Assembly: GCA_963678705.1 (NCBI GenBank)
Contig: OY783203.1
Coordinates: 2,666,001-2,730,000 of the forward strand
Length of the DNA stretch: 64,000 nucleotides
From: Panorpa germanica
Taxonomy: Eukaryota > Arthropoda > Insecta > Mecoptera > Panorpidae
Direction: 5' to 3'
The notes under the pieces were generated by a model. That model was not told the origin of the DNA and ran no database searches. It saw nothing but the letters and a program-made list of their open reading frames with translations. The first letter of the stretch is position 1; the number at the start of each line of letters is the position of its first letter. Shown piece by piece: positions 12,442-23,449 of this stretch. Both the position numbers and the translations under genes were made by a program.

Positions 12442-13238
12442 ATAGAAGATTGAACTGTTGGATTTCTCCTCCACTCCTCCTGTAGTTTTTATGAGTATTC
12501 AATAAGGACGAGTAATTTTACGGCTACTTTGAATATAGAATTCGCAGTATTGATATCTTTTAAGTTGTCTGTTGAATTGAATAGAAATTTTCTAATTTTG
12601 ATGCTGATTATTTCATTCTTGTTTAACATTGGTTGTGGATTTGTAGCTCTTTACATCAATCAAAAAAATTTGTATTGTTTATTCTTAAATACTTTTTTTT
12701 TCGTTAAAACGCAATGCTTTATCAACACTTGAAATTTTTCACTTGGACGGATTTTTTCATTATTTTGAGAATTACAAAAGTAGCGTCACTAAAACCATGC
12801 CATGAAATTTATGAATAGTGAAGTCATCTATACGTCATGATACGAATTTATTAAGTGATGTGTTACTGTTTTTTTAATTATTTTTAAATTCACTCTTTTA
12901 TTGATAAACATATATTGCATCTAGTACGTACGCATAGGTGCTATATAAATTTGAAAGAATTCTTATAATATAAGAATATAAATTTATGATATAAGAAAAT
13001 AAATAGTAAACTTTTTATATAAAGGTGACAAAAGAGTAGTAAATAATGAAAATTAAATTCTTGTAGAAAATTGTAAGTAAAAGAAGTTATCTTAAAATAT
13101 ACTTTTATGTAGTAAAGAATATCACTTGATCAAAAGTTTGAACTGTGCTCGCACGAAAATGGTAGTTTTTATGTGTTTTTTATTTCGGTATTACATTCCT
13201 TTATCTGTTTTTATTTTACAAGTGTCTCAAGAGTCGCA

Positions 13239-13256
13239 CGGCGCGGCGCGGCGCGG
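13239..13256. repeat. GGCGC short tandem repeat
   Basis: About three and a half copies of a 5-bp GC-only unit in otherwise AT-rich DNA. Confidence 0.7.
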
Positions 13257-15949
13257 CTTGTGGAGATGGCTGCGGAGACAAACCGCAATGGGGCAACAAA
13301 TTGTACTGAGTTTCAAGTTCAATGATCGTATTTTGTGAATTATGGCACTAAAAGTTACTAAATTTAGAATATTTACATGTTTGGATATTGATTGAAATTA
13401 AAAATCAATTAATTTTAAAGATTATTTACTTTTTTGTTTTTTTTTTGTTGTAGAATACTGTTTATTGCCTTCAATATGACTTATTATCAAGCAATTTTAT
13501 TTTTGGTGCGTTTATTAAAGGGATAATTTTACGGTATTGATTAGGCTATTATTGTTTCACAAATATTCTTAGATATTGAGATATGTAATATCAATTTAAA
13601 CAATAATATAATACTTATTTTTGCGCACCTTGTTAAATTTGAATGAATTTTGGTTAAAGTTATTTCTTTCGTAACTTTGTTGACGAGTATAATATAATTG
13701 CATATTGTTTCTTCTGTATACACTAAAAAGCTCCATTTTCACTTACCATTTTAGTTTTTATTTTGAATGTACTTAATGTGCATACGTCGTGGGTCAGTGA
13801 TATATTTAATTTAATATCAATTATTATCTCTTTTGAATAAAAATCATTATATTTAATGTAATTATTTTTATTTTTTTTTATAGTTTACAAACTGAAACTT
13901 AAATTTAAGATTAAAACTAAAACTCAGTAACTGGGTGGCCTTAAATATAAGTAAAATACTGCTATAATTTGCGTTGACTATTTTTCATTATTTCTTGTGG
14001 TATTATATGTTTCTAAACTATAAATATAGTTGATACACTTTATATTTTTGTTTCTTCAGGTTTGCCAGTCTCAAGAAATATTTTATAAGGTTTCGAAAAA
14101 TTAATAATTAGTTCTTTTTGATGTTAATGTTTTTCTCTGATCTTAATTATATTTTCTTCCAATTATTTTTTTATGTCTTTAAAAGTCGCATTAAACTTTA
14201 ACAATGTTAAAAAAATTCAACATTAATTTGATTTGAGACGATGTATTTAACAATTCTTCACAATGAAAAGTCAGCTTATTATTTATTATCAATTCATTAA
14301 TAAGAATCCTTAGAAAATATGGAGAAAGATTGATTGAAAATACATAATACAGTTTTCCATTTAATTTCTTTTTTTATAAAATCAGATTTATTCCTATTTC
14401 TATATAGTCATATATTTGTATTCATATGAAAGAATGATATAGCATAGCACAGGGCAGTGTGGGTGGATGGGATGGGGGGCCCAGTAGTAACAGAATCAGT
14501 GATATGTAAATTCATAATTCATTTGTTCGTAGAATATTCAACAAAAGAAATCGATCACCATCAATAATCCCCAGTCGTTATGAAGCTAAATTATGATTTT
14601 ATGGCATAAATGTAATGCAATATATTTGTGAATTATAATTTGGTACATATACTCGTATACCGTATTAATCCATTACGGCAGATTTAAATCACCCTGAAAG
14701 TTATTATTGAATTTATACAAATTTGCTATCATTTCATGTACACACATGCTGAATAATTTTAGGTTATATTCCATCTAGTTTCTATTCATTGTATATCGTA
14801 TTCAGTTATTTGTTTGATTCATCGAAGGTGCCACGGGGAGGGGGAAGGAGGGGTTGAACGAGTACAATGAAAAACATTTCAACGGCTTCTGTTTTTAAGT
14901 TAAAATTCTATTGTGGACAAAATAGAAGACCTAAATGAAAATATCATGAAAGAGAAAATACTCGTATATGTTTGGCATCTTGATGGTTTATTTTTATAGT
15001 TTGTTTATTTATGAACATTTTTATCCATTTCTTTTTTATTTTCCTTTGACATATCAATCATAGCAACTGACATATCAATAATTTTAAATTAATTGTATAT
15101 TATGTACCTATGTAATACAGATAGAATTTAGTACGGAAGTTTTAGAATTGGTGTAATCGATCTTTTAATAATGTTTTCTGAAATATGAGTTTAAAAATAA
15201 ATAAAAATATTTAATTTTTATGAAAAACATAAAGCAGTCCCATTATTTCCCGATACTGTAGAAAGTAATGATTGCTAAATGTAAAAATATAGAAAACAAT
15301 TTTTGCATGATTTATTTACCTACGTAATACTGATATATTTTTAACATATATATTACAAGAAACAATGAGCCGCACTTTGGCCACGCCTGTACCTTTCAGA
15401 AAGACGACCTTGGCTTTACCCGACATTCGAGTGAATTTTAAATTATGCTTTGTAATTGTAGCTTATGTATACTGTTAAATTAAATGTAATTACAACATAA
15501 TACACAAGACAAAGCAAGGTAAACCATGTTTTTCAATCACTACTACCTTCTCTTAGTAGAAGTAGAAATTCCCTAAGCGCTACGCTCCCTAAGCATCCGC
15601 CTTAAAATGCAATATAAGAACTGAACTGAAGAACTTTGAATTACAGTAACAATACCATAGTCTATAGTCCATAGTCGTAGCTATTCTTACATCGTACATC
15701 TGTATACGACTTTCTCAGATTTGCAGACACAATTTGCTTCGAAATATCCAAATGTAAATATTATGATTCCGCTTTTTCTTTTTGTTTATTTTGAGGAGTA
15801 TAAAAATTACTTGCGGGCATTTTTAGGTTAAGAACGGTTAAATGACTTTTTTCTTGTTTTGACTTGAGGGAGAACTTTTTATGTGATGTTGATTTTTCGT
15901 AGATTGGTTAAACTAATGAACAGGTTAAAACAATATAAATATATATATA

Positions 15950-16425
15950 TATACACCAACTTTTACTCCGTTGCCAAGCAACGTCTGTTTTATATATATA
16001 CATATATATGACTTAAATTCAATAAAATAATTTATAATAAAACTTGATTTATGCATATACAATTATAATATATATATATACTCGTATATATATATTTTTT
16101 AATCAGAATTTTTTTTATCAAAATTATAAATTTTTTATTTGATTTGTAAATTATTTACCACAGTTTAGTTAGTCAGTATACAAAATTTCAAGTATCTTGT
16201 ACAATTTTTACCCTCGTCAAAAACCGTTTAATTGATTCAATTCTTTCTTCAAAGTTTCTTACAGGATTCCTAATTTTCTCAACATCCATTTTCTCAATTC
16301 CGAAATATTTTCACATTCAATAGCGAAGTACATATAAAAAATTTCAATTTTTTATCTATTACGAATTAAAATTTATACAGCTAAATGTGCCTATTTTTCC
16401 AGTTTTTCTAAAATTACTCTACATT
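15950..16425 (+). repeat. Dispersed repeat family A, copy 1
   Basis: This stretch is co-linear with 35048-35675. Shared landmarks in the same order are: a CCGTTGCCAAGCAACG / CCGTCGCAAGCGACG hairpin followed by a CTGT(C)TTT run; ACAATTTTTACCCTCG(T/G)C AAAAACCG; a TTTCGAAATAT...CGCA/CACATT-AATAGCG block; a CACATACAAAATTTCA-like block; and a TTTTTCCAGTTTTTC block. Nothing is coding. It resembles the untranslated part or the remnant of a retroelement, but I cannot name the family. Confidence 0.7.
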
Positions 16426-16429
16426 AAAT

Positions 16430-17279
16430 AAAGAATATTAAACTAAACAATTTAATAAATTAATAAAAACTGACGAACGGTATTTTGAGTATATAAATTC
16501 AATCGAACGCAATTAGTTTCCATACTAAAATATGTTTTTGTCAAATGTTTTGTATTAATAATTATATGAAACGTGAATAATTTACTAGTATTGCTTTAAT
16601 CTATTTTGCACTTAAATTAATAATATTTAAATACATTTTTCTAATTTTTGTTTAAAATGTTGTCAATTATTTCTCGTGTTATTTTATCGTTTATTTTAAA
16701 TTAGCATTAGGTAATTCACACTGTATTAAATTTATTTCTTTTAAAATTACAAAAAAAATTAAAGCGAAATTAAAATTTGTTTTTTTATTACACTTTGCGT
16801 AATAGTAATGACTAGAAAATATGCTTCGTTTGTCCTCCTCTGTCATCTTCTTAAATATACATCCTCCCTAAAAATCTTACAAACATAAGATATATTAAAA
16901 TATAGCCTTACTATTTCTATTATAAAAATAAGAAATATATAAGCGCAGAAATATCAAAGAAGTTTTCAGCTGGTTAGATTTCAATAGTTTATTTTTCTCT
17001 TAATGACCACATTTTCAATATTAAAATGACTAAATTCTGTAGCTGTAACATTTTCATTATGTTTGTGGATGATGAAAACATGTCTGCCTATAACAATGCA
17101 CAAATCTTTTGTTACGATGTAAAAGGCAAGGAAAAATAATTGTGAAACAAAATGTGAATTCAAATACTTAAATTTTCTTCTCGTTTACTTCAAATAATGG
17201 GATGTTATCAAGTAATAACTAACAAAAGGACTCAGCAGGATTAATAAGCATTGATGTGTACTTGTATTTATTTATTACG
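16430..17279. other. AT-rich non-coding sequence
   Basis: No element or gene is seen. It forms the left flank into which the BEL/Pao element inserted. Confidence 0.6.
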
Positions 17280-17284
17280 CAATG
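17280..17284. repeat. BEL/Pao target-site duplication, left copy (CAATG)
   Basis: Perfect 5-bp match to 24010-24014, directly abutting the LTR start. Five bases is within the usual range for BEL/Pao integrases. Confidence 0.9.
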
Positions 17285-17613
17285 TGTTCAGTACAAAATT
17301 AGCACAGAACATAAAATGTGTCTCTGTTGACATTCTAGTTTAATATTGTATTGTTGTCTCTGGTAGAAATCTTACTCAGGGCAACACAGCGACGTGTTGG
17401 GCAACACAACGACGACTGCTGTGCACGCTACAGCCGTATGGCATTCGAGTCACTCGTGTTTTGGCTTTTGCACTGTCGTAGCATGATTCGCAACCATTTT
17501 ATATTACAAGAATTTGTGGTTAAATTTATATTAAAAAGTGTAAAATTATTTTATCATTAAACAATTGAATAATTATTCAATCTACAAATACTCGCATGGT
17601 TTTATTTCGTACA
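17285..17613 (+). repeat. BEL/Pao 5' LTR
   Basis: It begins TGTTCAGTAC and ends TTTCGTACA. It matches 23681-24009 base for base as far as I can compare. It contains a duplicated GGGCAACACA-CGACG motif (17378-17413) that encloses a GTGTTGGGCAACAC hairpin, and an ATTAAA at 17556. I cannot place a TATA box with confidence; an AATATTGTATTG stretch lies near 17343. A 69-codon open frame inside it is a chance frame without an ATG. Confidence 0.95.
17556..17561 (+). promoter_or_regulatory. Candidate poly(A) signal (ATTAAA) in the LTR
   Basis: This is the only good hexamer variant in the distal LTR, about 52 bp before its 3' end; the same site in the 3' LTR is 23952-23957. It would set the end of the R region. 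Its function is inferred. Confidence 0.4.
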
Positions 17614-17621
17614 TGCGAAGC

Positions 17622-17632
17622 TGGTCCTTCGA
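17622..17632 (+). other. Primer-binding site 1, complementary to a tRNA-Tyr 3' end
   Basis: TGGTCCTTCGA begins 8 bp after the LTR. TGG pairs with the CCA tail, and TCCTTCGA pairs with an acceptor strand ending TCGAAGGA, which is the 3' end I associate with animal cytosolic tRNA-Tyr (5' end CCTTCGA). The match is 11 bases and then breaks. The tRNA identity is from recall and should be checked against the host tRNA set. Confidence 0.65.
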
Positions 17633-17824
17633 TGCCTTACAAAGCCGATCCTTCGAGTTTATTAACCGCGTGTGTTTTACATTGTGTTTTTGGCGTTTTT
17701 TTACATTTGCCCCTTGGTGATTGCCATTGAATGGGTAATTGGGACGCTCTATTTTGGCGGATTCACGGAGGATTTGGATTTTACAACTACATTTCAAGAA
17801 GGTTTTAATTCGTAAATGCGAAGC

Positions 17825-17836
17825 TGGTCCTTCGAG
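17825..17836 (+). other. Primer-binding site 2, second copy in the leader
   Basis: TGGTCCTTCGAG is the same site in the second leader unit, 203 bp downstream, and pairs over 12 bases, one more than copy 1. It is preceded by a near copy of the LTR end (TTTTAATTCGTAAA versus TTTTATTTCGTACA), so its context mimics a genuine LTR-PBS junction. Confidence 0.6.
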
Positions 17837-18268
17837 AATTAAAACAAATTTGGTCTTACAAACCATTATTAACCGCGTGTGAATTCGTGGTGTTTTGAGG
17901 TTACATCTGTGTAGTAATCGGCACATGTGCAAGCTATTTCTTTACATTTACCCTATGGCGGCCTGGCAAGTCATCAATTGACATTGATTGGGTAATGTAA
18001 CGCTTGATTTAAGCGGATTCACATATATTTTGGATACTACATGTTCACATTTCAAGAAAAATTGTTCAAGAAATTTATTATACGGAAAGGGGTGCAAGGA
18101 ACCTAGAAGAGAGTAAAATACTTTTTTACTCATCAAGGTACAATTCTATTATCATTATCTACAAGTACCGATTTATTAAAAAATTGCTAAATTCCTGGAT
18201 TAAGCTGGATTAGTTTTCTCATCCACGTTTCATCTAACATACAAGTACGAGTTTATCATCTAAGCAAG

Positions 18269-21200
18269 ATGGAGGGGTTGAAGAGGCTTAAAACGGCGCG
18301 GACGACTGCAAAAGGTTCGATTTCAAGAATGGACAATTATGTCAGCGACGCAAGGGCCCTCGAATCCGGTACGGTAGAGCTGCTGGAGGCGAAGAAAGAA
18401 AAGTTGATGGCTACCTATCACACGTACGAGCTCACGCAATCCAGTATTTTAGAAATTGATGAACAGGATGATGAAGACATCGAGGATGTAGAAGAAAAAT
18501 ACTTTAATATTTTAGCTAAGTTAAATGCCAGCATCACCAAGTTAAAAGAAGTTAATAGGCCTACTTGTCCTAGCTTAGTGGCATCCAAGCTTCCAGCGGT
18601 GGAAATTCCAACCTTCGATGGCAAGGATATAACCAGGTTTAGGCCCTTTTATGAGCTCTTCCAAGCAGTTGTTCACAATAATGCATCACTGTCCGATGTA
18701 CAGAGACTTTTTTATTTAAGAAAGTATCTCCTTGACGAGGCTCTCTCAATAATTATAAATTTGCCGCTTGTGAACAGCTCATATAAAGAGGCTCTTGATT
18801 TATTGTTAGCGCGGTATGATAATAAGGCGCGATTAATTACTAATCATATTAATATATTACTTGATATTCCAAACATGCAGAAGGGTACTGCAATGGCAAT
18901 AAGGGCTTTTTTATGTCAAGTTAAACAGCAATTACAAGCTTTAAAAAATCTTGATGAGCCTGTAGACAAATGGGATATGATTCTAATCTCAATATTATGT
19001 AGAAAGCTAGATTTATTAACTAGTCGCAATTTCCATATGGAAAGAAATGTAGACAAACTGCCTACTATGGCAGAATTTATATCATTTTTAGAAAAACGTG
19101 CGATTGCACTTGAGGATAGCTCACCGTATAAAAGTATGTCAAATGACAAAAATTATAAAGAGTATTCGTACTCGAGAGTTTCCAATGTCACTACTCGCTA
19201 CAATTTAGCATGTAGATATTGTAATATGGACCATCCCATTTTTAGATGTCCAAAATTTAAAATGGCTCCTTTGGAGTCGCGTAATTCATTTGTTCAAGAA
19301 CATAAATTATGTTCGCTATGTTTAAAAGCCCATAGTGGCAGGTGCTCCCTTGAGAATAATTATAAATGTCATAAATGTAAAGGCATGCATAGCAAATTGT
19401 TATGTGATAAAACAGATGCTGGTTCGCTGGCTGGCAAGACAACTGAATCTCCAGTTGTAATGTGCTGTAGCAATGATAGCTTGGGGGGTACCATATTGCT
19501 GCCTACTATGAAGGTAAAAATTGTTGACAATTTTGGTCGCGAGTTTCTAGTTCGTGCATTGCTTGATAGCGGTAGTCAAGCATCATTAGTGACTGCTGAA
19601 CTCTTAAAAGAATTGCGTTTACGCACAAACACTCATCCTAGTAAAATTATTGGCATAGGCAATAAAGCCACAAAATTATATCACTCAGCAATTATAAACA
19701 TACAGTCTAATTACGACAGAAATATTAATCACAAAGTGAATTGTCATGTAGTTGAATCTATCACTACGCATTTGCCTCAAATTTTTATTGACACATCCAA
19801 AGTTATTTTTCCCAAAAATATTAAGCTAGCTGATGAGCAGTATAATGTACCCTCGAAAATATCATTGCTATTGGGTGCGGATGTATATTTTGCCATTCTA
19901 TTAGGTGGCTGTATTAAATTAAATAATGGCTCAGTTTTACAGAACACTACATTTGGATATGTAGTTGCAGGTAAACTGCATAATCAATTTAATTATAATG
20001 TTATTAATGAGCCAAAAATGTTTCAAAATCAAAATAATTATTCAAGTAATATTATAGTATCTAATTTTGCCATTTCTGACCATACAACCCTTGAGAATGT
20101 TATGGGGCAATTTTGGATGACTGAGAAGGTCCCAGAAAAGACAGATAAGTTTACTGAGGAATATTTAAAGGCTGAACATATTTTTAAAAATTCAGTACTA
20201 CTTGAAAATAATACTTTTACTGTAGATTTGCCATTAGTCAGCCCAGTAAATGAACTAGAATTGGGGGATTCTTTCTCAGTCGCCCTGCAAAGATTCTGTG
20301 TGTTAGAAAACAGATTTAAACGAAATCCTTCACTATTGAAGGTGTATAAAAAATTCATTGATCAGTATATAGAGATGGGACATGCCAGGGAAATAGACAT
20401 AAATTCTTATGATGTTTATAATACTCCTAATTATTTTTTAGCGCATCATGCAGTTACAAACGATGATAGCAAAACTACTAAATTGCGTGTGGTCTTTGAT
20501 GGAAGCATGCGTTCTAAAAATAAGATTTCTCTCAACGATGTTATGCTGAATGGTCCTGTGGTTCAAGGCGAGCTCTTCGATATTCTCCTACTGTTTAGAA
20601 CTTATGTGTACACAATTGTCTGTGACATAGAAAAAATGTTCCGCTGTATTCTCACAAATGACACTTACAATGTCTTACAAAATATCTTATGGAGAGATGA
20701 TCCAGGTAAGCCCATCAGTTGTTTGCAATTAAAAACTGTAACATATGGACTCAAATCTTCTACCTTTTTGGCCACACGATGTCTCATAGAACTTGCCCAG
20801 CGCTACAAACATAAATATCCTCTCGCAGCGAGAGCAATGTGCCATAATACGTATGTTGATGATGTCATAGTTGGGTGCGATGACGTGGAAGAGTTATCTG
20901 AATTAAAGTCTCAATTAATTGGTTTGTTACAATTAGGTAATTTTAAATTACACAAATGGTCTTCCAATCATCCCCCAGTGCTCGACGACATCTCTAGTGA
21001 TAAAAAATATATCAATGAATTAGATTTGAATAAATCAGCCATTATTAAAACATTAGGTCTAAAATACAATGTTATTTTGGATACATTTACTTTTAAATGT
21101 CCTAACACGAATAGTAACAATTTGAATACTAAAAGAAAAGTGCTTAGTTTTATTGGGACTTTATTTGACCCGTTAGGATTGATTGGCCCTATAATTGTAG

Positions 21201-23449
21201 TTGCCAAGTTAATCATGCAAGAGCTTTGGTTTTTGAAAATAGATTGGGACGCACCGCTGCCTGACAAACAATTACAGATGTGGGAAAAGTTCCTTAATGG
21301 TCTAAAGATAGCAGACAGCATTTCAATAGATCGACTTATAAAGGAGGAAAATTTTGTCACTGCAGAATTAATAGGCTATGCAGACGCATCTATGAAGGCG
21401 TACGGGTGCTGCCTATATTTAAGAACCGTTACAGCAAATGACAACGTAAAAACAAAATTAATTTGTGCCAAGTCTCGTGTGGCTCCACTAGGTAAGGTAC
21501 TTACAATACCCCAACTAGAGCTAAATAGTGCAGTTTTGTTGGCACAACTTGCGGTTAGAGTTAGTAATTTACTCAAAACTAGATTGGAACATAGAGTTTT
21601 CTTTTATTGTGATTCCAAAATAGTCCTTGCTTGGATTCAAGCGGACAAATTAAAAACCAATATCTATGTTAATAACAGAGTAAAGAAAATAACAGAGCTC
21701 ACAGATAAATTCTCTTGGTACTATGTAAAATCAGCTGATAACCCAGCTGATATAATTTCTCGTGGTATAGAACCACAACACTTAAAAAATCAAAATCTTT
21801 GGTGGAACGGTCCCCAGTATCTATCCAATTCTCATTTTAAACATGATCATTATTTTGATTTAAATACAGTACTTCTATCAGACGATGAAGATAAAAACTG
21901 TAATGTTTGTAACATTGAAGTCGAACAAGCACCGTTAATGCTAGACTTGTTTAAAAAATTCTCCAATATCAATAAGCTACAGCGTGTATTAGCTTATGTG
22001 TATAGATTCTTTAATAATTGTAAAAAGGCAGTACACAGTTCAATTTGTTCTTATCTTACTATTTCTAAAAATAATATTTGTGGACATTTATCTCCACAAG
22101 AACTTCATAATTCTTTATTAATTATCATTCGCTCAGTTCAAAGGCAAATATTTTTTAAAGAAATAAAATGTCTCTTAGGTGGTATCATTATCAAGACCGG
22201 TATAGGTAATCTCCACCCTTTCATAGACAGCACTGGTTTAATTCGTGTTGGTGGCAGATTGCAAAATGCAGGCATTGCAAAAGATAAAATGCACCCAGTC
22301 ATACTGCCAAAGGACAACAATATCACTTCTATCATAATCAAAAATGAGCACTTACGTTTGCTCCATGCTGGTGCTAGATTAGTACTCAGCTCCTTGTCTC
22401 AAAAGTTCTGGATTATCAATGGCATACGGGAGGTCAAAAAGGTACTATACAAATGTGTTATATGTTCACGATTGAAGGCTGAATCTGCTAAACAATTGAT
22501 GGGTTCTTTGCCAGCTGACAGAGTTACAGCTACAAGACCATTTCAGCATGTAGGTGTAGATTTTTGTGGACCTTTTAACATAAAGATAGCTCGCATACGT
22601 AAACCATTGATTACAAAAGGTTACATTTCATTGTTTGTTTGCTTTTCTACAAAGGCCATACACATGGAAGTGGTTTCTGATTTAAGAACTGAAACATTCT
22701 TGGCATGTCTCAATCGTTTTATTTCTAGACGAGGCATGCCTACTAAAATTTATTGTGACAATGCTAAAACATTCAAGGGTGCTGCTAATGAATTAAAAGA
22801 GTTGTATAATTTACAGACTAATAAGTCTCATAGAAATAATGTTATAAGTTTTTGTAATAATCTATATATAAAATTTATGTTTATACCCAGTTATGCTCCT
22901 GAATTTGGTGGTATATGGGAAGCAGGGGTCAAAAGTGTGAAGCACCACCTTAAGAGAGTAGTTGGTAATTTGGCCTTAACTTATGAAGAATTAAATTCAG
23001 TTGTCATACAGATTGAAGGTGTGCTAAACTCAAGACCACTGCTTCCACTAAGCCCAAATGAATATAAGTATTTGACTCCAGCACATTTTCTAATTGGCAC
23101 TGCTCTGATTGAATACCCTGAAGTTAATTTAACAGAGGTACCAGTCAATCGTCTTAAGTTTTGGAATATTGTTAAAAAACTAAAACAAGACTTTTGGCAA
23201 GCTTGGTCTAAGGATTATCTCACACAGCTTCAGAGCCGTCCCAAGTGGAAATATGCTAATGAGAACCTGAAAGAAGGTGATTTAGTTATTGTAAAGAATC
23301 TAAACTCACCCCCATTAAATTGGCCAATGGCCAGAATCACAAAGGTCTTTTTTGGTAAAGATGGAAAGGTGAGAGTGGCGGAAATAAAAATTGGTGATAA
23401 GATCTACAACAGACCCATCACAAAATTGTGTAGATTACCACTGAATTGA
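18269..23449 (+). CDS. gag-pol: BEL/Pao Gag-Pol polyprotein
   Basis: This 1726-residue polyprotein packages, reverse-transcribes and integrates the element. In order: an N-terminal helical Gag part; a DUF1759-like Gag domain (about 110-255, with PTFDGKD at 114); three zinc knuckles (C315/C318/H322/C327, C348/C351/H355/C359, C367/C370/H374/C379) for RNA binding; an aspartic protease with LLDSGSQ (D433); reverse transcriptase with VVFDGS (D744), catalytic D786 and YVDD (862-865); RNase H with D1039, E1084, D1115 and probably D1161; an integrase zinc finger (H1361, H1366, C1396, C1399) and the DDE core D1431-D1497-E1551; and a DUF5641-like tail (about 1635-1722). The ATG at 18269 follows AAG and precedes G, a fair initiation context, and starts directly before the Gag helix. 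Gag and Pol are in one frame with no stop or shift, as usual for BEL/Pao. No key residue is missing and no env is present. Confidence 0.95.
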   Translation: MEGLKRLKTARTTAKGSISRMDNYVSDARALESGTVELLEAKKEKLMATYHTYELTQSSILEIDEQDDEDIEDVEEKYFNILAKLNASITKLKEVNRPTCPSLVASKLPAVEIPTFDGKDITRFRPFYELFQAVVHNNASLSDVQRLFYLRKYLLDEALSIIINLPLVNSSYKEALDLLLARYDNKARLITNHINILLDIPNMQKGTAMAIRAFLCQVKQQLQALKNLDEPVDKWDMILISILCRKLDLLTSRNFHMERNVDKLPTMAEFISFLEKRAIALEDSSPYKSMSNDKNYKEYSYSRVSNVTTRYNLACRYCNMDHPIFRCPKFKMAPLESRNSFVQEHKLCSLCLKAHSGRCSLENNYKCHKCKGMHSKLLCDKTDAGSLAGKTTESPVVMCCSNDSLGGTILLPTMKVKIVDNFGREFLVRALLDSGSQASLVTAELLKELRLRTNTHPSKIIGIGNKATKLYHSAIINIQSNYDRNINHKVNCHVVESITTHLPQIFIDTSKVIFPKNIKLADEQYNVPSKISLLLGADVYFAILLGGCIKLNNGSVLQNTTFGYVVAGKLHNQFNYNVINEPKMFQNQNNYSSNIIVSNFAISDHTTLENVMGQFWMTEKVPEKTDKFTEEYLKAEHIFKNSVLLENNTFTVDLPLVSPVNELELGDSFSVALQRFCVLENRFKRNPSLLKVYKKFIDQYIEMGHAREIDINSYDVYNTPNYFLAHHAVTNDDSKTTKLRVVFDGSMRSKNKISLNDVMLNGPVVQGELFDILLLFRTYVYTIVCDIEKMFRCILTNDTYNVLQNILWRDDPGKPISCLQLKTVTYGLKSSTFLATRCLIELAQRYKHKYPLAARAMCHNTYVDDVIVGCDDVEELSELKSQLIGLLQLGNFKLHKWSSNHPPVLDDISSDKKYINELDLNKSAIIKTLGLKYNVILDTFTFKCPNTNSNNLNTKRKVLSFIGTLFDPLGLIGPIIVVAKLIMQELWFLKIDWDAPLPDKQLQMWEKFLNGLKIADSISIDRLIKEENFVTAELIGYADASMKAYGCCLYLRTVTANDNVKTKLICAKSRVAPLGKVLTIPQLELNSAVLLAQLAVRVSNLLKTRLEHRVFFYCDSKIVLAWIQADKLKTNIYVNNRVKKITELTDKFSWYYVKSADNPADIISRGIEPQHLKNQNLWWNGPQYLSNSHFKHDHYFDLNTVLLSDDEDKNCNVCNIEVEQAPLMLDLFKKFSNINKLQRVLAYVYRFFNNCKKAVHSSICSYLTISKNNICGHLSPQELHNSLLIIIRSVQRQIFFKEIKCLLGGIIIKTGIGNLHPFIDSTGLIRVGGRLQNAGIAKDKMHPVILPKDNNITSIIIKNEHLRLLHAGARLVLSSLSQKFWIINGIREVKKVLYKCVICSRLKAESAKQLMGSLPADRVTATRPFQHVGVDFCGPFNIKIARIRKPLITKGYISLFVCFSTKAIHMEVVSDLRTETFLACLNRFISRRGMPTKIYCDNAKTFKGAANELKELYNLQTNKSHRNNVISFCNNLYIKFMFIPSYAPEFGGIWEAGVKSVKHHLKRVVGNLALTYEELNSVVIQIEGVLNSRPLLPLSPNEYKYLTPAHFLIGTALIEYPEVNLTEVPVNRLKFWNIVKKLKQDFWQAWSKDYLTQLQSRPKWKYANENLKEGDLVIVKNLNSPPLNWPMARITKVFFGKDGKVRVAEIKIGDKIYNRPITKLCRLPLN

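Larger units (their letters stand above)
10551..15949. other. AT-rich non-coding stretch
   Basis: No gene is supported. The stretch holds a (TA)n run at 11826-11855, a pyrimidine-rich TTCTTC tract at about 11415-11525, a GGCGC minisatellite at 13239-13256 and a possible relic at 12211-12441. Confidence 0.6.
17598..18062 (+). repeat. Tandem duplication of the LTR-leader junction
   Basis: Unit 1 (17598-17800) and unit 2 (17801 to about 18062) are diverged tandem copies. The first 34 bp of each, covering the last 16 bp of the LTR plus the primer-binding site, differ at only two positions. Later shared blocks are ATTAACCGCGTGTG (17660, 17869), TTACATTT(G/A)CCC (17700, 17942), GATTGGGTAAT-like (17733, 17987), GCGGATTCAC (17757, 18012) and ACATTTCAAGAA (17789, 18048). 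Antisense open frames here are shadows. Confidence 0.85.

Noticed and set aside
17351..17560. 69-codon open frame inside the 5' LTR, repeated at 23747-23956
   Set aside because: It starts at TTG, not ATG, has no motif, and is duplicated only because the LTR is. It was useful only as a check on LTR identity.
17582..17932. 116-codon minus-strand frame across the leader
   Set aside because: It is antisense to the duplicated leader and contains no family motif; it is a by-product of the repeat composition.
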